Source: Stutzerimonas stutzeri (GTDB lineage Bacteria; Pseudomonadota; Gammaproteobacteria; Pseudomonadales; Pseudomonadaceae). Taken from it: 64,000 nt of DNA. Location: contig NZ_JANGEY010000011.1 in NCBI RefSeq assembly GCF_024451105.1, positions 1 through 64,000 on the forward strand, written 5' to 3'. Below the pieces are notes generated by a model that saw only the letters and a list, made by a program, of their open reading frames with translations, searched no databases and was not told the DNA's origin. The position numbers were made by a program, and so were the translations under genes. Positions 28,938-36,974 of the stretch are shown one piece after another; the first letter of the stretch is position 1; each line of letters begins with the position of its first letter.

Positions 28938-29411
28938 TCAAAGCGGACGTCCCAGGCGTTTTTCGACTTGTCGCCTCTCCCACTGAGGGCCGAGGAACCC
29001 GTCGGGGCGAAAGACACGGCTGGCGTGCATGAGGATACCAAGTCCCCAGCCCCCCATTACCCAAAGCGCCCACATCCTGTTGGGAGTGACGGTCAGATTG
29101 ATCACCAACAGGGCGAGAGTAACCACGGCGTAACGCGCCACGTGCCGATAAAGGCCTCTCAGTTTGCGAACGTAGTTGAATGCTTCCGCCTCTTGCTGTT
29201 CGGAAGGATCAGAGGGGCTGGATTTCATGGCTTGCTCCGGGTTAAGGGCTGAGAAGTCGATCTCGAATACCGCAGCAAGAGACTTGAGGGATTCCGTACT
29301 GGCCGGATAGCCGGCCTCTATTCGCTGAATCGTGCGGACACTCAGGCCGCTGGCTTCGGCAAGCTGTTGCTGGGACCAGCCCAGTTTGAGGCGCAATTTC
29401 TGAACCGACAT
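28938..29411 (-). CDS. XRE-family HTH regulator fused to a 2TM domain
   Basis: A 157-residue protein. Residues 1-60 form a helix-turn-helix of the XRE/Cro type (KLGWSQQQLAEASGLSVRTIQRIEAG). Residues about 85-150 match the 2TM domain: a helix-forming YVRKLRGLYRHVARYAVV, two membrane segments (about 98-113 and 118-135) and the closing LGPQWERRQVEKRLGR. Such proteins are thought to be membrane-tethered regulators; ligands are unknown. The ATG at 29411 fits the HTH start, whereas the open frame to 29519 adds unrelated sequence. GC is clearly lower than in neighbouring operons, suggesting acquisition. Confidence 0.82.
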   Translation of the reverse strand: MSVQKLRLKLGWSQQQLAEASGLSVRTIQRIEAGYPASTESLKSLAAVFEIDFSALNPEQAMKSSPSDPSEQQEAEAFNYVRKLRGLYRHVARYAVVTLALLVINLTVTPNRMWALWVMGGWGLGILMHASRVFRPDGFLGPQWERRQVEKRLGRPL

Positions 29412-29616
29412 TTTCAAGATCCCTTTGCTGCGGAGCGCCCAATCTGACGCGGACGGCCACATTCCGCCACGACGGCAAGACGACAGCAACCCGCCACGAG
29501 CCCGAAAGCGAGCCGCCATGGCCGACTTGTCGTAGCAGTCTGAGGGGGAGGAATAAGGATTAGGTGCTCGGAGGACGTGGAGCGCTGAAAGGAGGGGCGA
29601 GCATTCTGCAAGCCAA

Positions 29617-29651
29617 ATGAGCAGGGCCGGTCAACGACCGGCCCTGCTCAT
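29617..29651 (-). terminator. 16-bp perfect hairpin after the TRAP operon
   Basis: ATGAGCAGGGCCGGTC pairs perfectly with GACCGGCCCTGCTCAT around a 3-nt AAC loop. On the minus strand it follows the TRAP large-subunit stop (29664) by 12 bases and is followed by TTTGG. It likely terminates the TRAP transcript. The remaining 29412-29616 region holds no supported gene and should carry the promoter of the HTH-2TM gene. Confidence 0.7.
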
Positions 29652-29663
29652 TACAGCTCAGGC

Positions 29664-31040
29664 TTACTTGCCGTACACCACACCCGGCAGCCAGGTGACC
29701 AGCTCCGGCCAGATGTAGGCGATCACCAGCATCAGGCCCTGGATGGCGATGAACGGCGCCACGCCCTTGTACATGGTGCTGGTCGGCACCGAGCGCGGGG
29801 TCACGCCGCGCAGGTAGAACAGCGAGAAGCCGAATGGTGGGGTGAGGAACGAGGTCTGCAGGTTGAGGGCGATCATCACCCCCAGCCAGACCGGGTCCAG
29901 GCCCATGGCCAGCAGCACCGGACCGACGATCGGCACCACCACGAAGGTGATCTCGATGAAGTCGAGGATGAAGCCGAGCAGGAAGATCACCACCATCACT
30001 ACCAGGAAGGCGCCGAGCACCCCGCCGGGCAACTGGGCGAAGGCGTCCTCGATCAGCGCCTCGCCGCCGAAGCCGCGGAACACCAGGGAGAACAGCGAGG
30101 CGCCGATCAGGATCAGGAACACCATCGAGCTGATCTCGGTGGTGCCGAAGGCCACCTCCTTGAGCTGGACGAGGTTCAGCTTGCGCTTGGCCACGGCCAG
30201 CAGGGTGGCGCCGACCGCACCGAGCGCCGCCGCCTCGGTGGGCGTGGCGTAGCCGGCGAGGATCGAGCCGAGCACCGCGGCGATCAGCACCAGCGGCGGG
30301 ATCAGCGCGTTGAACAGCTTGCCCCACTCGATCGGGCCGAGCTCCTCCTTGGGCAGCGCCGGCAGCTTCTTCGGCTGGGTGACGGCGACGAACACCAGGT
30401 AGAGGATGTACAGGCCGACCAGCAGCAGGCCGGGCAGCAGCGCGCCGACGAACAGGTCGCCGACCGACACGGTCTTCGGCGAGAACACGCCCATCTTCAG
30501 CTGCGCCTGCTGGTAGGCGCTGGACATCACGTCGCCGAGCAGCACGAGGATGATCGACGGCGGGATGATCTGCCCGAGGGTGCCGGTGGCGGCCAGGGTG
30601 CCGGTGGCGATGGCCGGGTCGTAGCCGCGGCGCAGCATGGTCGGCAGCGCCAGCAGGCCCATGGTCACCACGGTGGCGCCGACGATGCCGGTGCTGGCGG
30701 CGAGCAGCGCGCCGACCACGCAGACCGAGATCGCCAGGCCGCCGCGCAGGGTGCCGAACAGCCGCGACATGGACTCCAGCAGGTCCTCGGCGACCCGCGA
30801 CTTCTCCAGCATCACGCCCATGAACACGAACAGCGGCACCGCCAGCATGGTCTGGTTGTTCATGATGCCGAACAGGCGGTTGGGCAGCGCGTGCAGGTAG
30901 CTGCCGTCGAAGGCGCCGGTGAGGATGCCGATGCCGGCGAACAGCAGCGACACGCCGCCCAGGGTGAAGGCCACCGGGTAGCCGGCCATCAGCACCAGGC
31001 AGATGCTGACGAACAGCAGGATCGCCATCAGCTCAGCCAT
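29664..31040 (-). CDS. TRAP transporter large membrane subunit (DctM)
   Basis: A 458-residue, roughly twelve-helix permease of the tripartite ATP-independent periplasmic family, driven by an ion gradient. Recognisable segments are LFVFMGVMLEKS near the start, GTLAATGTLGQIIPPSIILVLLGD, GYATPTEAAALGAVGA and the C-terminal ALNLQTSFLTPPFGFSLFYLRGV. The start overlaps the small-subunit stop by 8 bases. The AGLC-type subfamily (COG4664) usually transports mannitol-like or chloroaromatic acids, but the substrate here is unknown. Confidence 0.93.
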   Translation of the reverse strand: MAELMAILLFVSICLVLMAGYPVAFTLGGVSLLFAGIGILTGAFDGSYLHALPNRLFGIMNNQTMLAVPLFVFMGVMLEKSRVAEDLLESMSRLFGTLRGGLAISVCVVGALLAASTGIVGATVVTMGLLALPTMLRRGYDPAIATGTLAATGTLGQIIPPSIILVLLGDVMSSAYQQAQLKMGVFSPKTVSVGDLFVGALLPGLLLVGLYILYLVFVAVTQPKKLPALPKEELGPIEWGKLFNALIPPLVLIAAVLGSILAGYATPTEAAALGAVGATLLAVAKRKLNLVQLKEVAFGTTEISSMVFLILIGASLFSLVFRGFGGEALIEDAFAQLPGGVLGAFLVVMVVIFLLGFILDFIEITFVVVPIVGPVLLAMGLDPVWLGVMIALNLQTSFLTPPFGFSLFYLRGVTPRSVPTSTMYKGVAPFIAIQGLMLVIAYIWPELVTWLPGVVYGK

Positions 31041-31578
31041 GGTGCACCTCCGGGAAGGGTTCGCGGCCGGCCAGGCGGTAGCCGAGGATGACGATGTCGG
31101 CGAGCGCCTGGAGGATCAGGCTGAACACCAGCACCAGGATGATGCTCTTCTGCAGGTAGACGTAGGCCAGGCCGCGGGCCTCGCCGGATACCTCGCGGGT
31201 CGACCAGGAGGCGGCGACGTAGTCCCAGCTGTTCCAGGCGAGGAACAGGCACACCGGCAGCAGCAGCAGCAGGTGGCCGAGCAGGTCGACCACGGCCTGC
31301 CGCGGCTGCGGGAGCTTCTGGTAGAAGATGTCGACCCGCACGTGGCCGCCGCGCTGCAGGGTCCAGGCGGCGGCGCCCATGAACACCAGGGCGTGGGCGT
31401 ACATCACCGACTCCTGCAGGGCGATGGCGCCGATGCCGAAGCCGTAGCGCAGCACCACCACCACGGTGGTGCCGAGGACGAGGAACAGGGTAAGCCAGGC
31501 GCAGGCCTGACCGAAGCGCGCGTTGAGCGCCTCGATGACGCGCGCCAGCCTGAGCAGGGCAGGGGGGGAGTCGGACAT
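31033..31578 (-). CDS. TRAP transporter small membrane subunit (DctQ)
   Basis: A 181-residue four-helix protein that partners DctM. The family arrangement is visible with helices about residues 20-45, 52-72, 95-115 and 135-155, and the VRVDIFYQKLPQPRQAVVD segment between helices two and three. The ATG at 31578 with AAGGA 8 bases upstream is preferred over an upstream start at 31626. It is transcribed divergently from the binding-protein gene at 31781. Confidence 0.9.
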   Translation of the reverse strand: MSDSPPALLRLARVIEALNARFGQACAWLTLFLVLGTTVVVVLRYGFGIGAIALQESVMYAHALVFMGAAAWTLQRGGHVRVDIFYQKLPQPRQAVVDLLGHLLLLLPVCLFLAWNSWDYVAASWSTREVSGEARGLAYVYLQKSIILVLVFSLILQALADIVILGYRLAGREPFPEVHHG

Positions 31579-31780
31579 GGGAGGGTCCTTGTCGTTGTCA
31601 ATTGGTCTGTCCGGCGATTCTCGCAATAGCGATGGCCGGCCGGCAATCGGAGCATGAATTGGAATAACCGCCTGTCAGTCTAGCTGCTGCGGCTATGCTG
31701 GAGATGAAACCCGCGGCCGTGCTATCAAGAGGCAGGCGCCGCACCGACCGGGGCGCCAGCCCAACAACAAGGAGTCCTGC

Positions 31781-32878
31781 ATGAAACGTCGCGACATTCT
31801 TGCCGCCGCCGGTGTCGGCCTGGCCGCCACCGCGCTGGCCGGTTGTCAGAAGCAGAACGAGAGCACGCAGGGAGGGGCCGCCGCGCCGGCGCAGACCTTC
31901 TCCTGGAAGATGGTCACCTCCTGGCCGAAGAATTTCCCCGGCGTCGGGGTCGGCGCCGAGCGCTTCGCCAGGCTGGTCAACGAGATGAGCGGCGGCCGCC
32001 TGCAGGTCAAGGTGTATGCGGCCGGCGAACTGGTCCCGGCGCTGGAGGTGTTCGACGCGGTGTCGCGCGGCACCGCCGAGATGGGCCACGGTGCGCCCTA
32101 CTACTGGAAGGGCAAGGTCCCGGCGGCGCAGTTCTTCTGCGCCCTGCCGTTCGGCCCGAACGCCCAGGAGATGAACGCCTGGCTGCACTACGGCGGCGGC
32201 ATGCAGCTGTGGGAGGAGGTCTACAAGCCGTTCAACGTGGTGCCCTTCGCCTGCGGCGCCACCGGCGTGCAGACCGCCGGCTGGTTCAACAAGGAGATCA
32301 ACACGGTCGACGACTTCAAGGGCCTGAAGATGCGCACCCCGGGCCTGGGCGGCGAGGTGCTGACCAAGATGGGCGGCACCGTGGTCAACCTGCCGGCCGG
32401 CGAGATCTTCACCGCCCTGCAGACCGGCGCAATCGACGCCACCGAGTGGATCGGCCCGTACAACGACCTGGCCCTGGGCCTGCACAAGGCGGCCAAGTAC
32501 TACTACACCCCGGGCTGGCAGGAGCCCAACGTGACCTTCGAGCTGACCGTCAACCAGGCCGCCTGGGACAAGCTGCCGGCCGACCTCCAGGCCATCGTTC
32601 GCGCCGCCGCCCGCGACGTCAACGGCGACATGCTCGACGACTACAACGCGCGCAACATGGAGGCGATGGAGAAGCTCAGGGCCGAGGGCGTCGAGGTGCG
32701 CCGCCTGCCCGAGGTGGTGATCGCCCGCCTGCGCGAGGTGGCCGCCGAGGTGGTCGAGGCCAGCGCCGCCGCCGACCCGGCCGCCAGCAAGGTGTGGGCG
32801 CAGCAGAAGGCCTACCTCAAGCGCCTGCGCGACTACGCCGAGGACAACGAGAAACTGATCTACAACATCCGCAGCTGA
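31781..32878 (+). CDS. TRAP transporter substrate-binding protein (DctP family)
   Basis: A 365-residue periplasmic binding protein. The N-terminus (MKRRDILAAAGVGLAATALAGCQ) combines a twin-arginine pair with a lipobox LAGC, so it may be Tat-exported and lipid-anchored. The DctP-fold segments seen include MVTSWPKNFPGVGVGAERFA, GHGAPYYWKGK, FKGLKMRTPGLGGEV and GAIDATEWIGPYNDL, which carries the conserved substrate-carboxylate site. The subfamily resembles COG4663 proteins. AAGGAG lies before the ATG. It pairs with the divergent DctQ/DctM genes. Confidence 0.92.
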   Translation: MKRRDILAAAGVGLAATALAGCQKQNESTQGGAAAPAQTFSWKMVTSWPKNFPGVGVGAERFARLVNEMSGGRLQVKVYAAGELVPALEVFDAVSRGTAEMGHGAPYYWKGKVPAAQFFCALPFGPNAQEMNAWLHYGGGMQLWEEVYKPFNVVPFACGATGVQTAGWFNKEINTVDDFKGLKMRTPGLGGEVLTKMGGTVVNLPAGEIFTALQTGAIDATEWIGPYNDLALGLHKAAKYYYTPGWQEPNVTFELTVNQAAWDKLPADLQAIVRAAARDVNGDMLDDYNARNMEAMEKLRAEGVEVRRLPEVVIARLREVAAEVVEASAAADPAASKVWAQQKAYLKRLRDYAEDNEKLIYNIRS

Positions 32879-32904
32879 GTCGCGGCGCCCGGTGCAGAAA
32901 CGCC

Positions 32905-32930
32905 AACGCCAGCCCCCGGGCTGGCGTTGT
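32905..32930 (+). terminator. Hairpin terminator after the TRAP binding-protein gene
   Basis: AACGCCAGCC and GGCTGGCGTT form a perfect 10-bp stem with a 4-nt loop, 26 bases after the stop at 32878 and followed by TTGTG. It also faces the convergent thioesterase gene ending at 32955. Confidence 0.65.
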
Positions 32931-32954
32931 GCCGTCGGTTCGCCGTGCGCGGCT

Positions 32955-33356
32955 TCAGAGGCGCGGCGGCAGGACGCGGGTGCGGCCGTCGGCGTCGATG
33001 GCGACGAACACGAACACCGCCTCGGTGACCTTGCGCCAGTCGCTGGTCAGCGGGTCGTCGCTCCACACCTCGATCAGCAGGCGCACCGAGCTACGGCCGA
33101 TGGCCACCGCCTGGGTGTAGAAGGACAGCTGCGCGCCGACCGCCACCGGCACCAGGAAGGCCATGCGGTCGATCGCCACCGTGGCCACCCGGCCGCCGGC
33201 GATGCGGCTGGCCATGGCGGTGCCGGCCAGGTCCATCTGCGCCACCAGCCAGCCGCCGTAGATGTCGCCGAAGCCGTTGGTTTCCCGCGGCAGCGCGGTG
33301 ATCTGCAGGGCAAGGTCGCCCTGGGGGATGGGATCGTCCTGTTCGAATTCGTTCAT
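32955..33356 (-). CDS. Acyl-CoA thioesterase, hotdog fold (YciA-like)
   Basis: A 133-residue single hotdog-domain protein. The family signature is visible: DIYGGWLVAQMDLAGTAMASR, with the catalytic Asp in the long helix, then VATVAIDRMAFLVPVAVGAQL and SVRLLIEVWSDD. Such enzymes hydrolyse acyl-CoA esters. The ATG at 33356 is chosen because the open frame beyond it lacks family similarity. It is divergent from pstS; the pstS Pho-box region lies just upstream. Confidence 0.87.
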   Translation of the reverse strand: MNEFEQDDPIPQGDLALQITALPRETNGFGDIYGGWLVAQMDLAGTAMASRIAGGRVATVAIDRMAFLVPVAVGAQLSFYTQAVAIGRSSVRLLIEVWSDDPLTSDWRKVTEAVFVFVAIDADGRTRVLPPRL

Positions 33357-33460
33357 CGCTCGCCGCCGTAGGGGAATTGTTGTTGTGCACAGCAGCAATT
33401 GTGCCAAGGCCCGCCGTCGAGGGACAGACCCCGTCGGGCGGCAGAGGGTCGCCGCGGGAA

Positions 33461-33500
33461 CGGTCATGCAACTGTCACAATCGGTTCATAGAGTGTTCAT
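33461..33500 (+). promoter_or_regulatory. PhoB-binding array (Pho boxes) upstream of pstS
   Basis: Four heptamers with an exact 11-bp period are seen: CGGTCAT (33461), CTGTCAC (33472), GGTTCAT (33483) and TGTTCAT (33494). Each is separated by 4 bp, which fits two overlapping Pho boxes on the CTGTCAT-N4 pattern. A -10-like GATACT starts at 33511, 10 bases downstream, as expected for a PhoB-activated promoter that lacks a -35 element. Confidence 0.85.
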
Positions 33501-33560
33501 GCGGCCTGCCGATACTGGCCCCCGATCCGAACCACTTCCCCATCCGTTCAGGAGCAAGGC

Positions 33561-34529
33561 ATGAAACTCAAGCGTTTGATGGCGGCCATGACCTTCGTCG
33601 CCGCCGGCGTCGCCACCGCCAGTGCGGTTGCCGCCATCGACCCGGCGCTGCCGACCTACGAGAAGACCACCGGCGTCTCCGGCAACCTGTCCAGCGTCGG
33701 CTCCGACTCCCTGGCCAACCTGATGACCCTGTGGGCCGAGGAGTTCAAGAAGCAGTACCCGAACGTGAACATCCAGATCCAGGCCGCCGGTTCCTCCACC
33801 GCGCCGCCGGCGCTGACCGAAGGCACCGCCAACATGGGGCCGATGAGCCGCCCGATGAAGGACAACGAGATCCAGGCCTTCGAAGAGAAGTACGGCTACA
33901 AGCCGACCGCGGTGCCGGTGGCGATCGACGCCCTGGCGGTGTTCGTGCACAAGGACAACCCGATCCAGTCGCTGGACATCGCCCAGGTCGACGCGATCTT
34001 CTCCAGCACCCGCCTGTGCGGCGGCGAGAAGGACATCAAGACCTGGGGCGATCTGGGCCTGACCGGCGAGTGGGCGGCCAAGCCGATCCAGATGTTCGGC
34101 CGCAACTCGGTGTCCGGCACCTACGGCTACTTCAAGGAAGAGGCCCTGTGCAAGGGCGACTTCAAGCCCAACGTCAACGAGCAGCCGGGCTCGGCCTCGG
34201 TGGTGCAGTCGATCTCCAGCACCCTGAACGCCATCGGCTACTCGGGCATCGGCTACAAGACCTCCAGCGTGCGCGCCGTGCCGCTGTCGAAGAAGGGCGG
34301 CGAGGCCTTCGAGGCCAGCGAGGAGAACGCCCTGGCCGGCAAGTTCCCGCTGGCGCGCTACTTCTACGTCTACGTGAACAAGGCGCCGAACAAGCCGCTG
34401 AGCCCGCTGGACGCCGAGTTCATCAAGCTGGTGCTGTCCAAGCAGGGTCAGGAAGTGGTGGTCAAGGACGGCTACATCCCGATGCCGAGCAAGATCGCCG
34501 AGAAGACCCTCAAGGAGCTGGGCCTGTAA
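33561..34529 (+). CDS. pstS: Phosphate ABC transporter substrate-binding protein
   Basis: A 322-residue periplasmic protein with a signal peptide (about 1-25, ending AVAA). The phosphate-site segments are seen as [35 protein letters not shown] and [19 protein letters not shown] precedes the ATG. This is the longer DING-like/PstS form common in Pseudomonas. It is expressed from the Pho-box promoter immediately upstream and captures phosphate for PstCAB. Confidence 0.95.
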   Translation: MKLKRLMAAMTFVAAGVATASAVAAIDPALPTYEKTTGVSGNLSSVGSDSLANLMTLWAEEFKKQYPNVNIQIQAAGSSTAPPALTEGTANMGPMSRPMKDNEIQAFEEKYGYKPTAVPVAIDALAVFVHKDNPIQSLDIAQVDAIFSSTRLCGGEKDIKTWGDLGLTGEWAAKPIQMFGRNSVSGTYGYFKEEALCKGDFKPNVNEQPGSASVVQSISSTLNAIGYSGIGYKTSSVRAVPLSKKGGEAFEASEENALAGKFPLARYFYVYVNKAPNKPLSPLDAEFIKLVLSKQGQEVVVKDGYIPMPSKIAEKTLKELGL

Positions 34530-34584
34530 GTCATCGACCGGCAGCCGGCACGGACGCCGCGGGCAGCAAGCCCGCCCCTGCGAT

Positions 34585-34609
34585 GCCCGCCCTCGCGAGA
34601 GTGGCGGGC
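34585..34609 (+). terminator. Hairpin in the pstS-pstC gap
   Basis: GCCCGCC (34585) and GGCGGGC (34603) form a 7-bp stem, with the palindrome CTCGCGAG in the loop. It lies 55 bases after pstS and before a second Pho box. It may attenuate read-through so that pstS is made in excess over the membrane subunits. There is no T-run. Confidence 0.4.
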
Positions 34610-34615
34610 CTCGCC

Positions 34616-34644
34616 ACGTCACCGCTCTGTAATCTTTGTGTCAC
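34616..34644 (+). promoter_or_regulatory. Pho box upstream of pstCAB
   Basis: Three heptamers on an 11-bp period, ACGTCAC (34616), CTGTAAT (34627) and GTGTCAC (34638), match the PhoB half-site pattern with one to two mismatches each. The array ends 22 bases before the pstC ATG. It suggests that pstCAB has its own PhoB-dependent promoter in addition to read-through from pstS. Confidence 0.65.
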
Positions 34645-34666
34645 AAAGCCCCGCTAGGGTGTGCGC

Positions 34667-36952
34667 ATGAACGACTTGGCCAATGAAACCATGACCTCTC
34701 TCACCAAAACGCAGCGGCTGGATTTCGATACCCCGGCGCTTCAGCGCAAGCGCCGCCTGCGCGCACTCAAGGACCACCTGTCCCGCTGGTACGTGTCGAT
34801 CGGCGGTCTGGCGGTGCTCGGCGCCATCACCCTGATCTTTTTCTACCTGGCCTGGGTGGTCATGCCGATCTTCGGTGGCGCGTCGCTCGAGGCGCGTCCG
34901 GCGCAGCAGCCGGCCTGGCTGACCGAGCAGGCGCCGGCGCTGCTGCTGGCCGTCGAGGAGCAGAACCAGGTGGCGATGCGCCTGGACCGCAGCGGTCGGG
35001 TGCAGTTCTTCGCCCTGAAGAACGGCGAGGCGCTGAACAGCCAGCGCGTGGCGCTGCCCGACGGCGTGGCCATCAGCTCGGTCGCCGAGGACCAGCCGGG
35101 CAGCCGCCGCCTGGCGCTGGGGCTGTCCAACGGCCAGGTGCTGGTGCTGCAGCACAACTACAAGGTCAGCTACCCCGACGACGTCAAGACCATCTCTCCG
35201 GAGATCGCCTATCCGTTCGGCGAAGCGCCGATCACCCTCGATCCGCAGGGCCGCGCGCTGGACAAGGTCGGCATCAGCCAGAACGGTCCGGCCCTGCTGC
35301 TGGCTGCCTCCACCGGCAGCGAACTGCACGTGCTGAGCCTGGAGCGCGAGGAGAACCTGTTCACCGGCGAGGTGAGCCTCGACGAGCAGCGCATCGAGCT
35401 GCCGCAGATCGCCGATCCGATCCACAGCCTGGTCATCGATCCGCGCCACCTGTGGCTGTACGTGGTCAACGGCCGCGCCACCGCCGACGTGTTCGACCTG
35501 CGCCGGCGGAGCCTGAACGGCCGCTACGAACTGGCCCGCGACCGCGAGACCGCGGTGACCAGCGTCAGCCCGCTGCTCGGCGGCATCTCGCTGATGGTCG
35601 GCGATTCGCAGGGCGGCATCGCCCAGTGGTTCATGGTGCGCAGCCCGGACGGCAAGGCCGCGCTGACCCGCATCCGCGACTTCCGCCTGGGCGACGCCGC
35701 GGTGACCCAGATCCTCCCCGAGGAGCGCCGCAAGGGCTTCCTGGCCCTCGACGCCGCTGGCACCCTGGGTCTGTTCCACAGCACCGCGCACCGCACCCTG
35801 CTCACCGAGCAGGTCGCCGAAGGCGCCGCGCTCGCCGCCCTGTCGCCGCGCGCCACCCGCGTGCTGGTGGAGGAGGGCGGCCGGCTCAAGCGCTTCGTGG
35901 TCGACAACCCGCACCCGGAGGTGTCGTGGAGCGCGCTGTGGGGCAAGGTCTGGTACGAGAGCTACGACGAGCCGCGCTACGTCTGGCAGTCGACCTCGGC
36001 CAACACCGACTTCGAGCCCAAGCTGAGCCTCGCCCCGCTGGCCTTCGGCACCCTCAAGGCGGCCTTCTACGCCATGCTGCTGGCCGCCCCGCTGGCGATC
36101 TGCGCGGCAATCTACACCGCCTACTTCATGGCCCCGGCGATGCGCCGCAAGATCAAGCCGGTGATCGAGCTGATGGAAGCGCTGCCGACGGTGATCCTCG
36201 GCTTCTTCGCCGGCCTGTTCCTCGCGCCCTTCGTCGAGGGCCACCTGCCGGGGATCTTCAGCCTGCTGCTGCTGATGCCGCTCGGCATCGTGCTGGCCGC
36301 CTGGATCTGGAGCCGCCTGCCGGAAAGCATCCGCCTGCGCGTGCCGGACGGCTGGGAAGCGGCGCTGCTGATCCCGGTGGTGATCGGCGTCGGCGCCTTC
36401 GCCCTGGGCATCAGCGGCCACCTGGAGAACTGGTTCTTCGGCGGCGACATGCGGCTGTGGCTGACCAACGACCTGGGCATCCCGTTCGACCAGCGCAACG
36501 CCCTGGTGGTCGGCCTGGCGATGGGCTTCGCGGTGATCCCCAACATCTTCTCGATCGCCGAGGACGCCGTGTTCAGCGTGCCGAAAAGCCTGACCTTCGG
36601 CTCCCTGGCCCTGGGCGCCACGCCGTGGCAGACCCTGACCCGGGTGGTAATCCTCACCGCCAGCCCGGGGATCTTCTCGGCGCTGATGATCGGCATGGGC
36701 CGCGCGGTGGGCGAGACGATGATCGTGCTGATGGCCACCGGCAACACGCCGATCATGGAGATGAATATCTTCGAGGGCCTGCGCACCCTGGCCGCCAACG
36801 TGGCGGTGGAGATGCCCGAGTCCGAGGTGGGCAGCACCCACTACCGCGTGCTGTTCCTCGCCGCGCTGGTGCTGCTGAGCTTCACCTTCGTGATGAACAC
36901 CCTGGCGGAACTGATCCGCACCCGCCTGCGCAAGAAGTACGCGTCGCTCTGA
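34667..36952 (+). CDS. pstC: Phosphate ABC transporter permease PstC (extended form)
   Basis: A 761-residue permease, much longer than the ~300-residue enterobacterial PstC. An N-terminal helix (about 44-66) precedes a ~380-residue periplasmic domain with beta-propeller-like repeats. The permease domain with about six helices follows, containing ELMEALPTVILGFFAGLFLAP and the EAA loop SLALGATPWQTLTRVVIL. This long form is usual in Pseudomonas. The ATG at 34667 is preferred over GTG at 34661. It works with PstA, PstB and PstS. Confidence 0.93.
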   Translation: MNDLANETMTSLTKTQRLDFDTPALQRKRRLRALKDHLSRWYVSIGGLAVLGAITLIFFYLAWVVMPIFGGASLEARPAQQPAWLTEQAPALLLAVEEQNQVAMRLDRSGRVQFFALKNGEALNSQRVALPDGVAISSVAEDQPGSRRLALGLSNGQVLVLQHNYKVSYPDDVKTISPEIAYPFGEAPITLDPQGRALDKVGISQNGPALLLAASTGSELHVLSLEREENLFTGEVSLDEQRIELPQIADPIHSLVIDPRHLWLYVVNGRATADVFDLRRRSLNGRYELARDRETAVTSVSPLLGGISLMVGDSQGGIAQWFMVRSPDGKAALTRIRDFRLGDAAVTQILPEERRKGFLALDAAGTLGLFHSTAHRTLLTEQVAEGAALAALSPRATRVLVEEGGRLKRFVVDNPHPEVSWSALWGKVWYESYDEPRYVWQSTSANTDFEPKLSLAPLAFGTLKAAFYAMLLAAPLAICAAIYTAYFMAPAMRRKIKPVIELMEALPTVILGFFAGLFLAPFVEGHLPGIFSLLLLMPLGIVLAAWIWSRLPESIRLRVPDGWEAALLIPVVIGVGAFALGISGHLENWFFGGDMRLWLTNDLGIPFDQRNALVVGLAMGFAVIPNIFSIAEDAVFSVPKSLTFGSLALGATPWQTLTRVVILTASPGIFSALMIGMGRAVGETMIVLMATGNTPIMEMNIFEGLRTLAANVAVEMPESEVGSTHYRVLFLAALVLLSFTFVMNTLAELIRTRLRKKYASL

Positions 36953-36974
36953 GGCTCTGGAAAGGTAGACGTCC

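Noticed and set aside
28795-28986. A 63-codon plus-strand frame between the small membrane gene and the HTH gene
   Set aside because: No ribosome-binding site, Arg-rich shadow composition, and it overlaps the end of the HTH-2TM gene antisense.
28814-29041. A 75-codon minus-strand frame overlapping the HTH-2TM gene end
   Set aside because: It overlaps the real 2TM coding sequence in another frame and has no ribosome-binding site or motif.
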